64,000 nt of DNA from Chromobotia macracanthus (taxonomy: Eukaryota > Chordata > Actinopteri > Cypriniformes > Botiidae). The translations under genes and the position numbers were made by a program. Of the stretch, positions 24,001 through 37,359 are shown one piece after another (the first letter of the stretch is position 1; each line of letters opens with the position of its first letter). The notes below the pieces were generated by a model. That model was not told the origin of the DNA. It searched no databases and worked only from the letters and a program-made list of their open reading frames with translations. The DNA lies in NCBI GenBank assembly GCA_036877525.1, contig JAZGTH010000101.1, positions 1,327,001-1,391,000 of the forward strand. The letters run 5' to 3'.

Positions 24001-24284
24001 AGTCTCGCAAACAGAGACTGTTTTACACCAAGGAGATGGCTTGAGTATTAAATTAATATTATGCATTTATATTAGAGTGTTTTGCATACTTAAAAGCCAG
24101 TACATACACCACCAGTACCAAAACACTACCACAGTTGGGGGTCCGTGATGGTCAGTAATGGTAAAAGCCAGCACCTCAGAAGGTTAAAGGGCAGCAGCTG
24201 TAGCTCAGTCACAGCCCTTCTGCCCTGGCCCTCAGCAGGTGGGAGAGGGCCCTGTCCCGGTCCTGTTACTGTTATCCTGAACCT
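21086..24284. other. non-coding DNA, no gene seen
   Basis: Includes GC-richer parts at 21780-21920 and 23570-23960. The latter carries overlapping open frames on both strands (23474-23719 minus, 23625-23939 plus), as expected for GC-rich non-coding DNA. AT-rich simple sequence lies at 23030-23080. No splice-bounded frame was found. Confidence 0.4.
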
Positions 24285-24425
24285 GACAGGACACATACAT
24301 CATAGCACCGGGCCCCTAATGCGAAACACATTCCATCAGGCCCCTGATCAAAGGCTGTCTGCTGAAACATCAATGTGCCCCATAATTCCATGTTTAGACC
24401 ACGTAATTGGAGAGTAATTATGGCT
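24285..24425. other. candidate conserved regulatory element
   Basis: Repeat-free DNA containing GGGCCCCTAATGCG, CCATAATTCC, CCACGTAATTGGAG and AGTAATTATGG (TAATTA at 24415-24420). Paired AATT cores about 12 bases apart suggest a homeodomain dimer-type site. Enhancer function is inferred. Confidence 0.3.
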
Positions 24426-26569
24426 GACAAAACACTTCAGTCTTTTGTTTCTTTTTTCAGTCTTTTTTGTACCCTTCCTCATCTAATTTTCTCTTTCTCT
24501 CTTTCGTTGAGAGAAAAGCCAGAGCAGACTTGCCATAAAATGTTCCATGTGCTGAATTTTCAAGGAAACACATGGATGGTAAGAAAGGTCAACATTTATT
24601 GGAAAAGAACAGCCGCTCACGCACGTGCGCACGTCCGCGGATGGCTTTAGTCAGTGGCCTGGAATAACACAACTAAACCACATAAGGAGTTTGAAACATG
24701 ATCCTATGACCCTCTGTAACAGACAGGGCTACTGTTTCTCTGAAGAGCAGAAGCCCTACCTTCCTCTCTTAAGGCTTTAAGTAGGTCTTTTTTTGGACCT
24801 TTAAAAGGGCACACCATAAAGGCCACGACACTCAAATTCCTTCCTGAAGCAAAGCAGGCCTTAGCTCAGAGGAATTTGGCTAATAAATGTACCGTTGACA
24901 GATGCGTTGTGGATGGATAAGAAACAGGATTCAGCTGTAGTGACTTTCTGTTTTGTCTGTTTTCTGCTGTGTTGTGGGTTAGCCTGTGCTAGGTCGCTAG
25001 CAGAATGTTAGCTCAGAGATTAGAGACCACTTCCTGCTGGGCAGATCGATATGATAACGAGAGCTCTGGGGTTAGTCCAGAGATATGAGCATTTCATCTT
25101 ACTGTGGTTTTATTCAATAAGGGCTTACAGGCCTGACCCCACACTGCCTGGCCAACATCCACCACCAGATCTTTGATTCACTTTGGGATTATTACCGTAA
25201 TGTTTACATCTTTCATTATCATGTTAAGAAGCAGAACTTTAGAGCCAAACAAAGTAGCCGAGAGGGAGAAGAACGATCTAGAATGCACTAATCACAAACA
25301 GGTGTTGTATGCGGGCAAAAGTTTGCCTTTGTATGTTTTGGATCGGGTTTGAGTGTGATCGCGCAGTGCTGATTTGAGATGGTGCCTACAGCCAGTTTCT
25401 AGACAGGAAGCACACAGGAATGGGACTTTGATTGTGTTTGTTTCTCTAGCCCTGCTCTGTGTTTTTAATAGACTGAGCAAAGAGACTGATGTTGGCAGGG
25501 GCTTTGCTTTATCACTCGCATCTCTTAATTAGGCTTATCTGCTCCGCACTGGTGCCAGCCGGAAGCGCTTTCTTTTTTGAAGTGCAATAGGCCAGGGTCT
25601 ATTCAACTGCTGTACTGAGATCAGATGATGGCAGGGGGCCAAGCAGGGGGGCACAACCCCTTTTCTAATTGTAGAGATTAAGAGATTAAGTTATAGAATC
25701 CACAGAAGTTCTAGAACTCTTGGTTAGCCAGTTTAGAATGTATAGAACAGTGTCTAAGAATTTAGTAAACTGAGACCAATGTTTTAGAACTTAAGTGGTG
25801 TTGAAACACATTTTATAAATGCACAGGACATAAAAAAACAGATGTGATGCATGTGTAATGCTGCTTTTTATTTTAGTTTTTTTACACTATCGTAAACTGT
25901 AAAAAGTCATTTCTTTTTCTTTCAATTTTTCTGCATAAACTTGTTGAACCATAAAGAGAAATGTTAAGAAAAGGGAGAAAAAACACATTGATGTTTTTTT
26001 TTTGCCTGCCACTTATTAGAATGATATTTTTTTTAGCTCTTCCTGTTAGATGCATATCAGGCAAACAGGGATCAGGGATTTTCTGTTTGTATTTTGATTT
26101 TTAGAGACGGGTGTATGTGTGAGATCGCTTTTCAGGGGTGCGGTTACGATCTGCCCTGGCACCACCTTTGGTGAAAATCCACACGTCTGGGATGTGTGCG
26201 CGCGTGTCAGATGGCCCTGTTTTGCACCCGCTGCCTAGCGTTCCCCTCCGCCACTTAGCATGCAAATTAATCCCAGTGACAGCCATTCGTGTCACTCACA
26301 CTTCGCTCCCATGGCGTCGCTGCCACAGGAACACTCCCACAGGGCCCATCCTATTTAATTGGTCTGCTTTTTTTAAACAGCCCCAGTGTACACTGGGATT
26401 ACAATCCTGATCTTGGCTCTCGCGTGCTGGTGCCGGGTTTTATGAGACGCGGGAAAGAAGGTGGGGAAATATGTTATTTAAAAAAATAGAAAATAAACAA
26501 ATGCGCACAGAAATGTGTAAGAGAGGAGTCTAGTGCGTTTATTATCTCTCCTGGGAAGGAAGGGAGGTG
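24426..26569. other. non-coding DNA, no gene seen
   Basis: A CpG-rich run GCTCACGCACGTGCGCACGT lies at 24615-24634. The segment 26100-26420 is GC-richer with overlapping chance frames and GCATGCAAATTAATCC near 26258, an octamer-like site next to a homeodomain-type site. From 25665 to 25800 there are recurring TTAGAA words. No supported exon. Confidence 0.4.
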
Positions 26570-26830
26570 AAGACTGTAAATAATTAGTGCTGGAGTGCCG
26601 GAGTTTGTGCGTTTGATCTCTCCGATGGAAAAGCAAATGTAATTTAGCTCGCTGCGAGTAATTTAACAGTTAGCTTGAGTTCCTTTTAATTTCATTTTGC
26701 TCAGCATCACTCTCTTAAATTAAATATTTTTGCTGTTTACAAAGCAGATCTTTGGCAGCTCTGCAGGGCCGTCGAGTTGAGAGCGAGACGTTTGTTTCAG
26801 TGTTAATTCGCTGATGCTTGTTTGCGTGTT
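26570..26830. other. candidate conserved regulatory element
   Basis: Unique DNA with TAAATAATTAGTG, AAGCAAATGTAATTTAGC, GAGTAATTTAACAG, CTTTTAATTTCATTTTGC and GTGTTAATTCGC, plus CpG-bearing words (GCTCGCTGCGAG, GCCGTCGAG). There is no open frame and no repeat. The mixture of intact CpGs and AATT cores in AT-rich DNA is the pattern of an evolutionarily retained element. Retention itself is not shown here. Confidence 0.3.
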
Positions 26831-27133
26831 GAGTACTGTTTATGCTGATTGTAGGAGAACAATTGGATCAAGCATGTCTGGAAAATTAATTCATAACTAA
26901 TGATAATGGCACTGATGCTGAAGCTGTTCGACTCTTGGAAATTACAATCATTAGAGTTTGGTGGCGTCCAACACATCTGTGCTTTGTTTATTGGCAGCAC
27001 ACATTGTTTACTTGTGTGCTATTGTTTACATGTTTTACATGAGTTTGAAGGTCCTATTTTAAATTGAAATTGAAAAGTTTGACATCAATCAAATTGTTTT
27101 GATTTGACAGAACTAAGCACTTCCAAGTTGTCA

Positions 27134-27327
27134 AATTATATTATATTATATTATATTATATTATATTATATTATATTATATTATATTATATTATATTATA
27201 TTATATATTATATTATATATTATATTATATATTATATTATATTATATTATATTATATTATATTATATTATATTATATTATATTATATTATATTATATTAT
27301 ATTATATTATATTATATTATATTATAT
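27134..27327. repeat. (TATTA)n pentanucleotide microsatellite, about 190 bp
   Basis: A near-perfect array of the 5-base unit ATATT, interrupted around 27203-27235 by units with an extra TA. The apparent open frame of repeating IILYY through it is an artefact of the 5-base period read in triplets. The array should be highly polymorphic and is strongly AT-rich, so it melts and can form alternative structures. Confidence 0.95.
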
Positions 27328-30300
27328 GCACACCCACACACACCAATGTAGGCTTCTTGCTTTATCTTGGTTTGTCATATAATTGCTGGAGGTGCCTTTG
27401 GCTAGCCAGGCCTCTGTTGGCCACCACTGCAGTGTGTCTGTGTGTTTAGAAATCCATCCTTTGGAACAGGAGTGTTATCAAAGCAAGAGGCCACCGCAGT
27501 CTCTGCATGTCTTATTACCCCTTTCGGTGGGTGCCAGTGTCTGTTCATTAGCTGCAGGGCTCATTGGTCAGACCTCAAGGCTGCATTTGCTGCAGCAGTT
27601 ACACGCTCCTGCATTGCTGTGTGCAATCGTGCAGTCATTATATTTTAGCTGGGTAATAGTGGCGTATGTTCAGCGAGCAAATTGTTCAATAAACTGACTC
27701 TTATTGATAGTGTAGTTAAACTGATTTACAAAGTTTATGTAAATCAGTACAACTTAAGTATGAGTTTGGAATTGAAAGTGTGGTGGATTGATAAATAACA
27801 TTCAACACAGTTTGTATGTGTACAAAAAATATCAGTGTGTATTTTATTAAATATATATGCCAGTTTTTGAAACAAATTTACAAATAGTTTGCCAAAATGT
27901 ATAGTTTGCTGAAATTCAAATTGATGAGATGCTGATTTGTCTGATACGGAATCACCATACAACATTCTGTGGCACACACATAATGCTTCTCAAACTGAAT
28001 TTTTTTTTTGTAAAGCACCTTTAATTTATGTCCATTTTTAAGGACACATTTAAATTAGATAAAAATGTTGTGGCTTTTAGTACACATCTTAGAACTCTGA
28101 AGTCACCTGTATGCTTTTGTATTTCTAAAAGTTGACAAAATAATCTTTTAGAAAATATACTTTTTTTTAATTTTCAGGAAAACGGACTAAAGATGTTGGT
28201 GACTCATCTTGCACTAAACCAAATTTTGTCCAATTAGGTGCTCTCTAGAATGGGAATGTCCCTCCCACCATCACCTGCAACAAACTGGAAAGTAGATTCA
28301 AGGCTATGATGTTCAAGTGGTTTTTAAAGCATACTGTAATTTACAGGCCAAAACTATTACAGCTCTGCCAAACAACCGACACACTGTGAGCGGCTGAATG
28401 GAGCACCGGTAATGATAGGTGCTGAGAGTGTTGCAGTATGTCAGATAGAGGATGATGGAAGTGTGCAGTAGAATGAATATTAATGGTGGGCGTCTGGGCC
28501 GAAGCTAATGATGAGGAAAATTCCCTAATAAAAACTTGATGTGATGGGCAACGACCCACAGGGTCACTGGAGAGACCTAGAGTTAATAGTGTGCCGTCAG
28601 GTGTGGGGAGCAAAGTGATTACAGCCAGTGAGAGAGAGAGAGAGGTGGAGTTAGAGAGAGGAAAATGGAGAAAAATATACAGGCAACTAGAAGGAAAGAA
28701 AGAGCTAGATTGAGAAAATTAGAGAGCTAAATGAAGAAAGCAAGATGGAATATTGAAAGCATCTCTGTTTTTTATACAGGCAGCTGTGAAACTGTCATGC
28801 AAGTGTGATCAGCTGACTGACAAGCTCATACAAACTGATCTGCTGTTACGCTGAATATCAGTGCAGCTGATTCAGCGGTTGACATAAAGCTGCAGGTAGA
28901 CATTCATGCTAATATTCACTATGACAGCACAGTTGTTTTTACAAAATAGTTCTATGAACTTAATGAAGTTAATAAGTAACTCATTTTTACATGATATATG
29001 ACCAGTTCGTTTCTTTGTTTTCTCTGCCAACCAAAATAGTTAATTAATTAACTAATTAATTATTAATAAACAATTAATTAGTGTGCAGTTATAGGTGTAC
29101 CAATATATGGACTATTTTATCTTATTTTTTTAAAAATGCATTCGACCAGTAAACCACATTTATATGCTGTACTTCAGCGTGCTGATGGGATATACAGCAG
29201 GAATATAATTACATACATTCAGATACACTTGTTCCGCTTCATTGGTCTTTTCCAGAGGGCACGAAGAGAAGCAAAACAAAGATGGCAGCTGGCATCAGAG
29301 CAAATGTCAGCTGTGCATGCAATAATTAAAATGCAAACAAAGTGGACCGTTCCCCAGGGAGAAGCCATAATGGTACAAACAATTCAATCTGATGCATTTA
29401 ATTGTCTGAAAATCTTTCCATTAATCTTTGATTAAGCTAGCAACTGTTTGCTGCCTAACCTTCTTCAGCACTAAACGCCTGTGGGAGGAACTACACACTG
29501 ACTTTGGATGTTTGTTTGTGTAGAGGTTTGTGCATTTTGAATTAGACCATTGCCAGATTGGATGGCTTATTTAAACTGACATGAAAAAACATATAAGCAA
29601 AAACAGTGTTACAGAGAGTGGACCAAAAATGTTTGACAGACTAAAATGTTTGACGTATAAAAGTGTCATTGCACTAGTTAACAAATATACAGAAGAATTG
29701 TACAAGCACACTTTTCTAGACAAAGTCTTTCATAAAGAGGTTTGTTTGGTTTTAAATAATAAATACACTGTATATATTCCACACAGAATTTAGAGACTAA
29801 GAATATTAAGATGTTAAGTTTTGGACTCTGTCTGGATGTCAGACTTAGTGGAGCACCGCCATAGTTGTGAACTTCACCTGTTTGTGGTGAACTACACCTG
29901 GTGTGGAAACTAACTTCATATATCCACCAAAACTTACAGTGGGAGAAGTAGGATAAATATTGTTGTTGGTTAGTTCTAAAAAATTGTCTAGCCTCAACAG
30001 ATTTTAAATGTGTTAAAATACTTCTTGGGGCCACTGTATGTATACATGCATATATATTTTGCTGTGTACATTTTATTCTCTTTCTTATATCTCAGTCTTC
30101 AATGTCATGCTTAGAATTTAATTATTAATAAGACAAAGTGTTAATACTATTAATAACTGACATATTTTATGGTAGTGAATTGCTCATATACATATAAATT
30201 TGCCTTCCCTCCGTCTCTCTAACACACTCAGACACACTGTTTCCTCTAGCCTCCCATTCTTACTCGTGGCCGGAAGGCCGGGTGATGTTGCCACCCTTGG

Positions 30301-32754
30301 ATGATCAGCTAAGCGCGCTGCCCTGTGGCACCATCTGTCTGTGCCAAGCTCTACCTCAGGGCATTATCTCACATCTGTCAGCCCAAGCAGCTTAGCTGAC
30401 AAGTTATTTTAAAGGTAGACATCCTGCAGATACACAGACACATTTACATAATGTACACGCACACACAGCCCCCCAACCCTTTCCTGTTTCCCAGCAAGAC
30501 ATGGAGTGTGTGTGGCTGATGTATGTCGAAGAATGGCTCACTCTCTTTTAAAATTCATCATCTTACATCTTCCCTGTTTCTTATACACCAGTTTCCTGTC
30601 AATCTTTGGAAGGCTCTGCCTCATAGGTACAGCATCACACGATGCTATTTTAATAGTACCGCAATAAGGATGCTGCAGTTTCCATTCGCAAGCACTGAGA
30701 CTCCTGTTGTGTATAAAGGAGCTTGGTGGGTCATAAACTGTAAAAGCCTCGTTATTTTTAAGCAAATTCAAGAAACCCTAGTGAGCAGCCTTTTCTGTTA
30801 AGGCGACATCACCGCTATGGAACCTCCCAAGGGACTGATTTGAAACGCTCTGCATTCTGGCTCTGCATAACACTCCACACGTGAGATTTGACCCATTATT
30901 CATTTCATGAATCTGAGTTTCATGTTCGCATGTTGCTTAGATAACGGCTCATTAATGAACACTAAAATAGACAGTAAACATTAGGTGAAAAAACTTAATT
31001 AATACTCTAAAGTATTATCGTTTCGCAACAGAGCACAAGTTCCTCTCAGTCCTGTAGTTTTTTTCAAAATTAGTGCAGTCAGACCGAATGTGGTCTGGAG
31101 AAAGTATCACATCGGGGAGGAAATTGCCTGCAGATGTTGGTGAGGTGGTTCAGGGGAGGGTGGGGCTGCACAAATAGGCTGGAGGTTATTAGGCCAGGCA
31201 ACAGATGACTGCTTCCTGACAGGACGCTCTTGAATGAAGAGCGAGAGAGAGCTGCCCTAGGATGCGACATGGTGAGTGAAGGAGACGGTTCCTCCCTGTC
31301 TGGGACCTTCTGGCTGTCATACATCTCTCCTCATTTGTTCCTCCTCTCCTTCATCCTGCCATATTTCGAGATGACAGCTGGATGTCACACAGATGCTGGT
31401 GAATTAGTCCCTGAATATCATCAGTCCACATCCTGGTGCTCTTAATGGCCTAACCCAGTCAAAGGTGTCGAGATGCGTTTCCTTCTCCACACTGCCGTGG
31501 CTGACAGCATCACTGCTGTTTTCCTTCTGAGTGAGGTTAGATTTCAGTAGGGTTTATTGTTGAAGGCCTGTAGTGAACATGGAGGCTGGGTCACGAGGTC
31601 GGATGATTAGCAGTGATGTTGTTTATGTCACCCGCCCAGGGCAGCTTTTGTTGGCATTGTCGGGTTTGATTTGAAAATTTGAATTTACATTGACCATTGA
31701 ATATTTAAATGTTTTTGATTTATGTTTTCATTGTTGTTTTACTCAGTTAGGATCATGTTATGCATCACTTTAATTGTATCCATAGAAAAACAATGCTGTT
31801 CTATTATTGCGTTCTGGCAAACCTTTGGTGAATGCTGCTGTATTTGTGCAGCAAGTTTATATTTGTACATGGAAATTTAAATGTGGCAAACTTTGTCACA
31901 AATAAACAGTTTTTGTAAGGGTAATCACTGGACAGAAAAGTCCTCTGTTTTCTTTAACCCTCAATATTGTGAAGGGAACAGTGCTTAACCCGTTACAGTA
32001 TCACCTCATGCGTCCCCAGCATCTTGCTCAGTGTGGCACGCAGCACAAACTTTAAAGGGAAATTTCTTGTCTCTCTTTATAGCACAATACTCAGTCTCAC
32101 TAACAGCAGAAAGCACAAGGTGCTCCACCATTTTCTCCTCAGAGCATCTGACTCTTAGCCTAGCATTAGATGGGCCTGCGTTTGCTTCTGTCTCCCTCTC
32201 AATCTTTCTCTTTCTATCCATCTCCCCCTCAACACGCACACTCCTCCTCCCAACAGAGCAGAGAGTTGGAGCTCCAGGCCTTGATTTGCCAACACATTTC
32301 CAGTGATTAAAACGTAATTAGCACTAGCGAGCACCTCCTCCCTGGCTAATTTCACTGCACGCTGTGACAGGCAGGCGGCCGGCGGCAGCACGGCCCCAGT
32401 GGCAGATGGAGAAGCAGGCAGCAAGAGGGGAAAAACCATTTTGCCGCGCCACAGTTTGCATCAGTAAACCATCAGGACGCACAGCTTTTTCTGTGGGAGG
32501 TAGGAGGAGAAAGAATAAGGGAGGTGGAGGGGAGGTGGGGCGCACAGCCCGCCGTGGCAGCACATCAAATTGGCACTGTCAGAAGTGACCCTGACGATGG
32601 TTGCCATTCTTCAAGCCGTCCCCCATCGCCACCCACCACAGCCTGCAGGGAGAGGGAGAGAGCGACAGGCAGCGGATGAAAATAGAAAAGGAAAGAGGTG
32701 GAGAAGGAAAGGAGGGAGCGTACCAGCCAATCATCAACCTTGAGAAACCCCACT
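27328..32754. other. non-coding DNA, no gene seen
   Basis: Contains a GA-rich patch at 28628-28745, a TTAATTAATTAACTAATTAA cluster at about 29040-29085 that may bind homeodomain proteins or be simple sequence, and a GC-richer part at 32370-32660 with purine runs. The plus frame at 31230-31445 and the frames at 32031-32588 lack splice borders. No RNA gene was recognised. Confidence 0.4.
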
Positions 32755-32900
32755 GCCTTGGTAATCAAGCACAGATCAGTCTTAATTAATTTCAGCGTTC
32801 ATTGACAGTGCCAATTACAACACAATGGCAAATAGACCATGAAATGCAACGTCGAATACTTTACGTCCCAACTTGACATTTGACTGCGGTTTCACATCAA
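32755..32900. other. candidate conserved regulatory element
   Basis: Repeat-free DNA with TTAATTAA at 32782-32789, TTGACAGTGCCAATTACAAC (a TGACAG Meis/TGIF-type core beside an AATTA core) and AACGTCGAATACTTTACGTC. Mixed homeodomain and TALE-type motifs within about 60 bases fit a developmental enhancer. This is an inference only. Confidence 0.3.
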
Positions 32901-34215
32901 TAGCTGCTAAACGAGAACAGATCTCTGCTGTTTTTGAAACATGTTCCTGAAACGTATTTTTGTAGCGTTTGCTGTGTTTGGCTCGTGGCGGCGCTGAATT
33001 TAACCGCCCATTTTTCTTTGTGTTGGCCCTTCACCAGTGTGTGTCATACAGGCTTGATGTGGGCCTTGAGGTTTTCGTTCGTGAAATCTGCTTCGGCTCT
33101 CAGAGTTTTGAACAATGGCAAAATACAATTAAACAAACATAGAAAATGATCACTTTCACCCTTTTATTGTCTACTGATGTTACCTGTGGTTATGAGGCCT
33201 GTGAGGATAAATTTGGCTTAACTTTAGATCGGAAAGATATGAAATGTATTTGGCTTGAGGGTATTTTAATGTACATGCTGTTTCTGTTAGGAAGTTTGCC
33301 ACTGTGCATATTTTGATGTGTGCTAAATGCTAGTGGGGAACTAGCCAATCAGAGGCTCCTATTTCAGTCCAGCATAAAAGACTTTCAGAGACCCATGCAA
33401 TGGTTTGAAGAGCACAATTTTCTTTACTCTGTTTTTCCTAATAAAACAGGAAGCTGGTGACATCTCAAAGGACTTGTCCCTTTTTTATATAGCCAATAAC
33501 TATTCGTTTATGTTACACAACCACACTTGACAGCTTGTGCCATGGACGAAAGCAATAAAGCTTCTTTCAAAATGAATACATTTCAGCCACTTCCTTCCAA
33601 ACCAAATTATAGTTGGGAAATAAAATAAAATGGAGGCACACCAAACCGTTACTTGTTATTTTATGTTGCTAGTTGAAAACAGGTGGTATTTTTTTTAATT
33701 CAGAGGGAATGGGAATTCTCATTTTACAGAGCATTTCATTGTAAAAGTAATTGTATTTGTAATACAAGATTAATTGTATTTTCTTCTATGGAAGAAGGGT
33801 TGATACTTTGCGGAATCTGAAATATGAAACAGGTGTGATTTGTTTAACATTTTTGGTCCCAATTTTCATACATCCGTAGTTTTATTCTAAAATGTGGAAA
33901 ATACTGTTTGAAAAATAGTATTATTGAGGCTTGGCAGGGGAATTTCTATTTCCCAGCATGCTTAGTGGGGGACTGGAAAATAAATGTGAATTTAATTTAG
34001 ACAGTTAAGTATTATTTTAATATTTAATGAGATTTATTTATTTAAAAATAATTAAAGAGATCTGTGTTAGAAATGTGTTGGTAATCATTGTGTTAACTAG
34101 TAGTTTCTGTTTGGTTAGGTATTGGGCTGATAAATGATAAAACTATTCTGTACGTTGTCATAATAATGGAGCAATTTTTAATGACCAAAACCTTTCAGCA
34201 ACAACCCACGCTTGG
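32901..34215. other. non-coding DNA, nothing recognised
   Basis: AT-rich sequence with no supported frame, and simple-textured at 34010-34050. No repeat family was identified. Confidence 0.45.
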
Positions 34216-34321
34216 ATTAGATTTATGTATTATTATTATTATTATTATTATACAAATAATACATAAATCTAATAATATAATGCATAAATCGAATAATATA
34301 ATGCATAAATATAATAATATT
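34216..34321. repeat. 19-bp perfect inverted repeat around (TTA)n, followed by 21-bp tandem units
   Basis: The left arm at 34216-34234 (ATTAGATTTATGTATTATT) pairs exactly with the right arm at 34255-34273, separated by 20 bases of TTA repeat. Directly after come two to three 21-base units of the form AATAATATAATGCATAAAT that reuse the words of the right arm. The structure can fold into a long hairpin. Confidence 0.85.
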
Positions 34322-34983
34322 ATATAACTAGTTCCATATTTCTCCCACAATGCACTGCTGCAGTACAGACTACATTAACACAGCAGGGGGAGACAGGATC
34401 AGTTGCATTATTGGTCTCATTGTGAGGCCTAATCACTTCCATACTCTTCCTCTTTGCTGAATCTGAGGAGTGTGTCTGGTCGAGGAGTGTTAACTAAAGC
34501 AGATGGCTCTGCTGTTCCACATAGGCTATTGGCTGCTTTAATAAGCTTAACATGCTATATTGATCTGCAGCCAAGATCAATTGGCAAAGTCTTTGGCTTC
34601 AAAATCAGCGAAGCACCCGAAAAAAAGCACAAAAAAGCGCTGATATGGATTCCCATGTTAATCCATCCAATATGACTGTAATATCAGCGTTTTAGAGGAA
34701 TTAAATATGTTTGGAAATCATCTTAAATATGTGGGACCTTAATCATTTTCACCATTACCTAGATTGTATGAAGATATTTACATTTTTTTATTTTACCATG
34801 TTTAACTGTTTTCTTAGCTTTCTCATTTTGTACAGCGGACAGACAATCAGTGATAATTGTAGCAGTTGTACACTGTTCAACTGAAGATTTGTTTTCTAAC
34901 TACAAATAAATATTGTATATTTACAGTATTTTAATATAGTATATTTATAGTATTATATATAAATATACTATATTTATATATAA

Positions 34984-34987
34984 TGGC

Positions 34988-35035
<48 letters not shown>

Positions 35036-35039
35036 GCCA
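34984..35039. repeat. perfect palindrome: TGGCGTGCA-(TA)n-TGCACGCCA
   Basis: Nine-base arms TGGCGTGCA (34984-34992) and TGCACGCCA (35031-35039) flank an uninterrupted TA tract, so all 56 bases are self-complementary. The GC-rich arms make it a strong candidate for cruciform extrusion, unlike ordinary TA tracts. The right arm coincides with the end of a tRNA-like sequence on the minus strand. Confidence 0.9.
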
Positions 35040-35100
35040 GACTCGAACCTGGATCTCCCATCTTCCACTTGGCCACCCACGGCTCCAGCACCCTAATATT
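35031..35100 (-). repeat. possible tRNA-derived SINE remnant
   Basis: On the minus strand the sequence contains GTGGGTGGCCAAGTGG, whose TGGCCAAGTGG is an A-box match (as in tRNA-Ser), then AGATCCAGGTTCGAGTCTGG, whose GGTTCGAGTCT is an almost perfect B box. The spacer between the boxes is only about 15 bases against about 32 in an intact tRNA, so the anticodon region is deleted and it is no functional tRNA. The B box is less CpG-decayed than in the two SINE heads at 11110 and 15136, suggesting a younger copy or a different family. Confidence 0.4.
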
Positions 35101-36512
35101 CATTGAAATAATGCAGTGAAACATCTTCCACCCCCTTATCTTATTTGTTTGCTGTGTTGCTCCTGTAAAAAGTGCGGCAAACAAGTTGTTTGCCTATACC
35201 TGTCACATGTAATTTCACCCTTACTATTACTTTTAGTTTGCTCACTATAAAGGTATTTCACTGAACCTCCTAGTCACTCTAGCTGTCCTTCTATCTGCAC
35301 CAGTGAGAAAATCTGAATACCTCTATTCTTGGAAAGGAGGAGCAAGAGGGGAAAAAAGAATAATGACGGCAATTTTATTCCTTTCTCCGCTTGCTGGCTT
35401 GCGAGAGAATGTCGTTTAGCGGCACCTGCGTTAGCGACAGCTGTGTGAATGAGAAGCGAAAGAGAGCAGTTGATTAAATCATCAAGTCGCGGCGCAGAAA
35501 GTCAATTCTGCTCACCGTCTACAATGATATCCTTTTATCCTGACGTAATGAGCTATGGCACTTCTGCATCGGGTAATGCGATGAGTTCTATTAGTGCGTT
35601 CCATTCGCTTCACAAGCAAGGGCAAGTCATTTCGTTCCTTTCGTATCTCCACAGTCAAAGCAATAGGCTGCACGGCGTGGGGCACGGAGAGCGTTGACAC
35701 GCCAATGGAGACGCCGGCAGCGTTTTTTTTATGGTTCACAACACACTGGAAAAAATACATTTTGCTCATTATTTTAACTCTTCGAGAGCCCTGGCTGCTT
35801 CAAATGAGGCCTAACCCAAGACCTTAGGAAGCCTCCATGCTGTCATGCATGCTAAATGCTGCTATGGCTCAGTATGCGTGAGTATGTGTTTTATGTCTTC
35901 ACTCGCTTTTGAAAGCAGGTGATATGATGCTCTTTGAGATTCATAGCATTTTAACAGTAATACTAATAGTGTTACAGTGCTAGAACAGAAGCAATAGGGT
36001 ATTAACATATGGGATGTATGTGTTCTTCCTGGGTGTGTGTTTATTGGTTATGTATAATACATGAGCAGAGTGTTTCCATGCTGGCCCACCACAGAACCTC
36101 CAGGGCCCCATTGGACCGGAACTGTAAATTGGATGCTGCTCACCAGGCCCTATATCAGGTCAAACGAGAGACTTTTGCCAGTAAATATTCTCCACTTTCT
36201 GTCTAATCCAGCTGCCTCTTTTTCTCACTTTCTGTCCCTTGTGTTCTGTCCTTGCTAGGATGCAACTCCTAGAACTGAATAACATTTCGGGCTGCCACAG
36301 GGTTATGCTCCACTGGGTGTAAATGGCCCTAAAGATGCTAAGCCCCGCCCCTCACCAAGCCTTCATTAGAGAGTCTACCATTAAACCCTGAAACACATCC
36401 ACTGGCCAAGTCATCTGTCCATTCATAGCTAATTAGCAGATAAAGGATTAAGTGGACCCTGAAATTGAAATTTGACAAAGGCAAAATTTCAGCATATTAA
36501 TATTATTCTGTA
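35101..36512. other. non-coding DNA, possible regulatory part at 35390-35720
   Basis: Around 35390-35720 intact CpGs are frequent (GTCGTTTAGCGG, GTTAGCGACAGC, AAGTCGCGGCGCAG, ACGGCGTGGGGCACGGAG) in otherwise CpG-poor DNA. This suggests constraint or an unmethylated element. Overlapping chance frames on both strands carry no splice signals. Confidence 0.35.

Positions 36513-37359
<847 letters not shown>

Noticed and set aside
27104..27382. Open frame with repeating IILYY
   Set aside because: Pure translation of the (TATTA)n microsatellite.
31230..31445. 71-codon plus frame with hydrophobic middle (possible membrane protein)
   Set aside because: No Kozak context, splice sites or polyadenylation signal. 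The hydrophobic run comes from pyrimidine-rich DNA.
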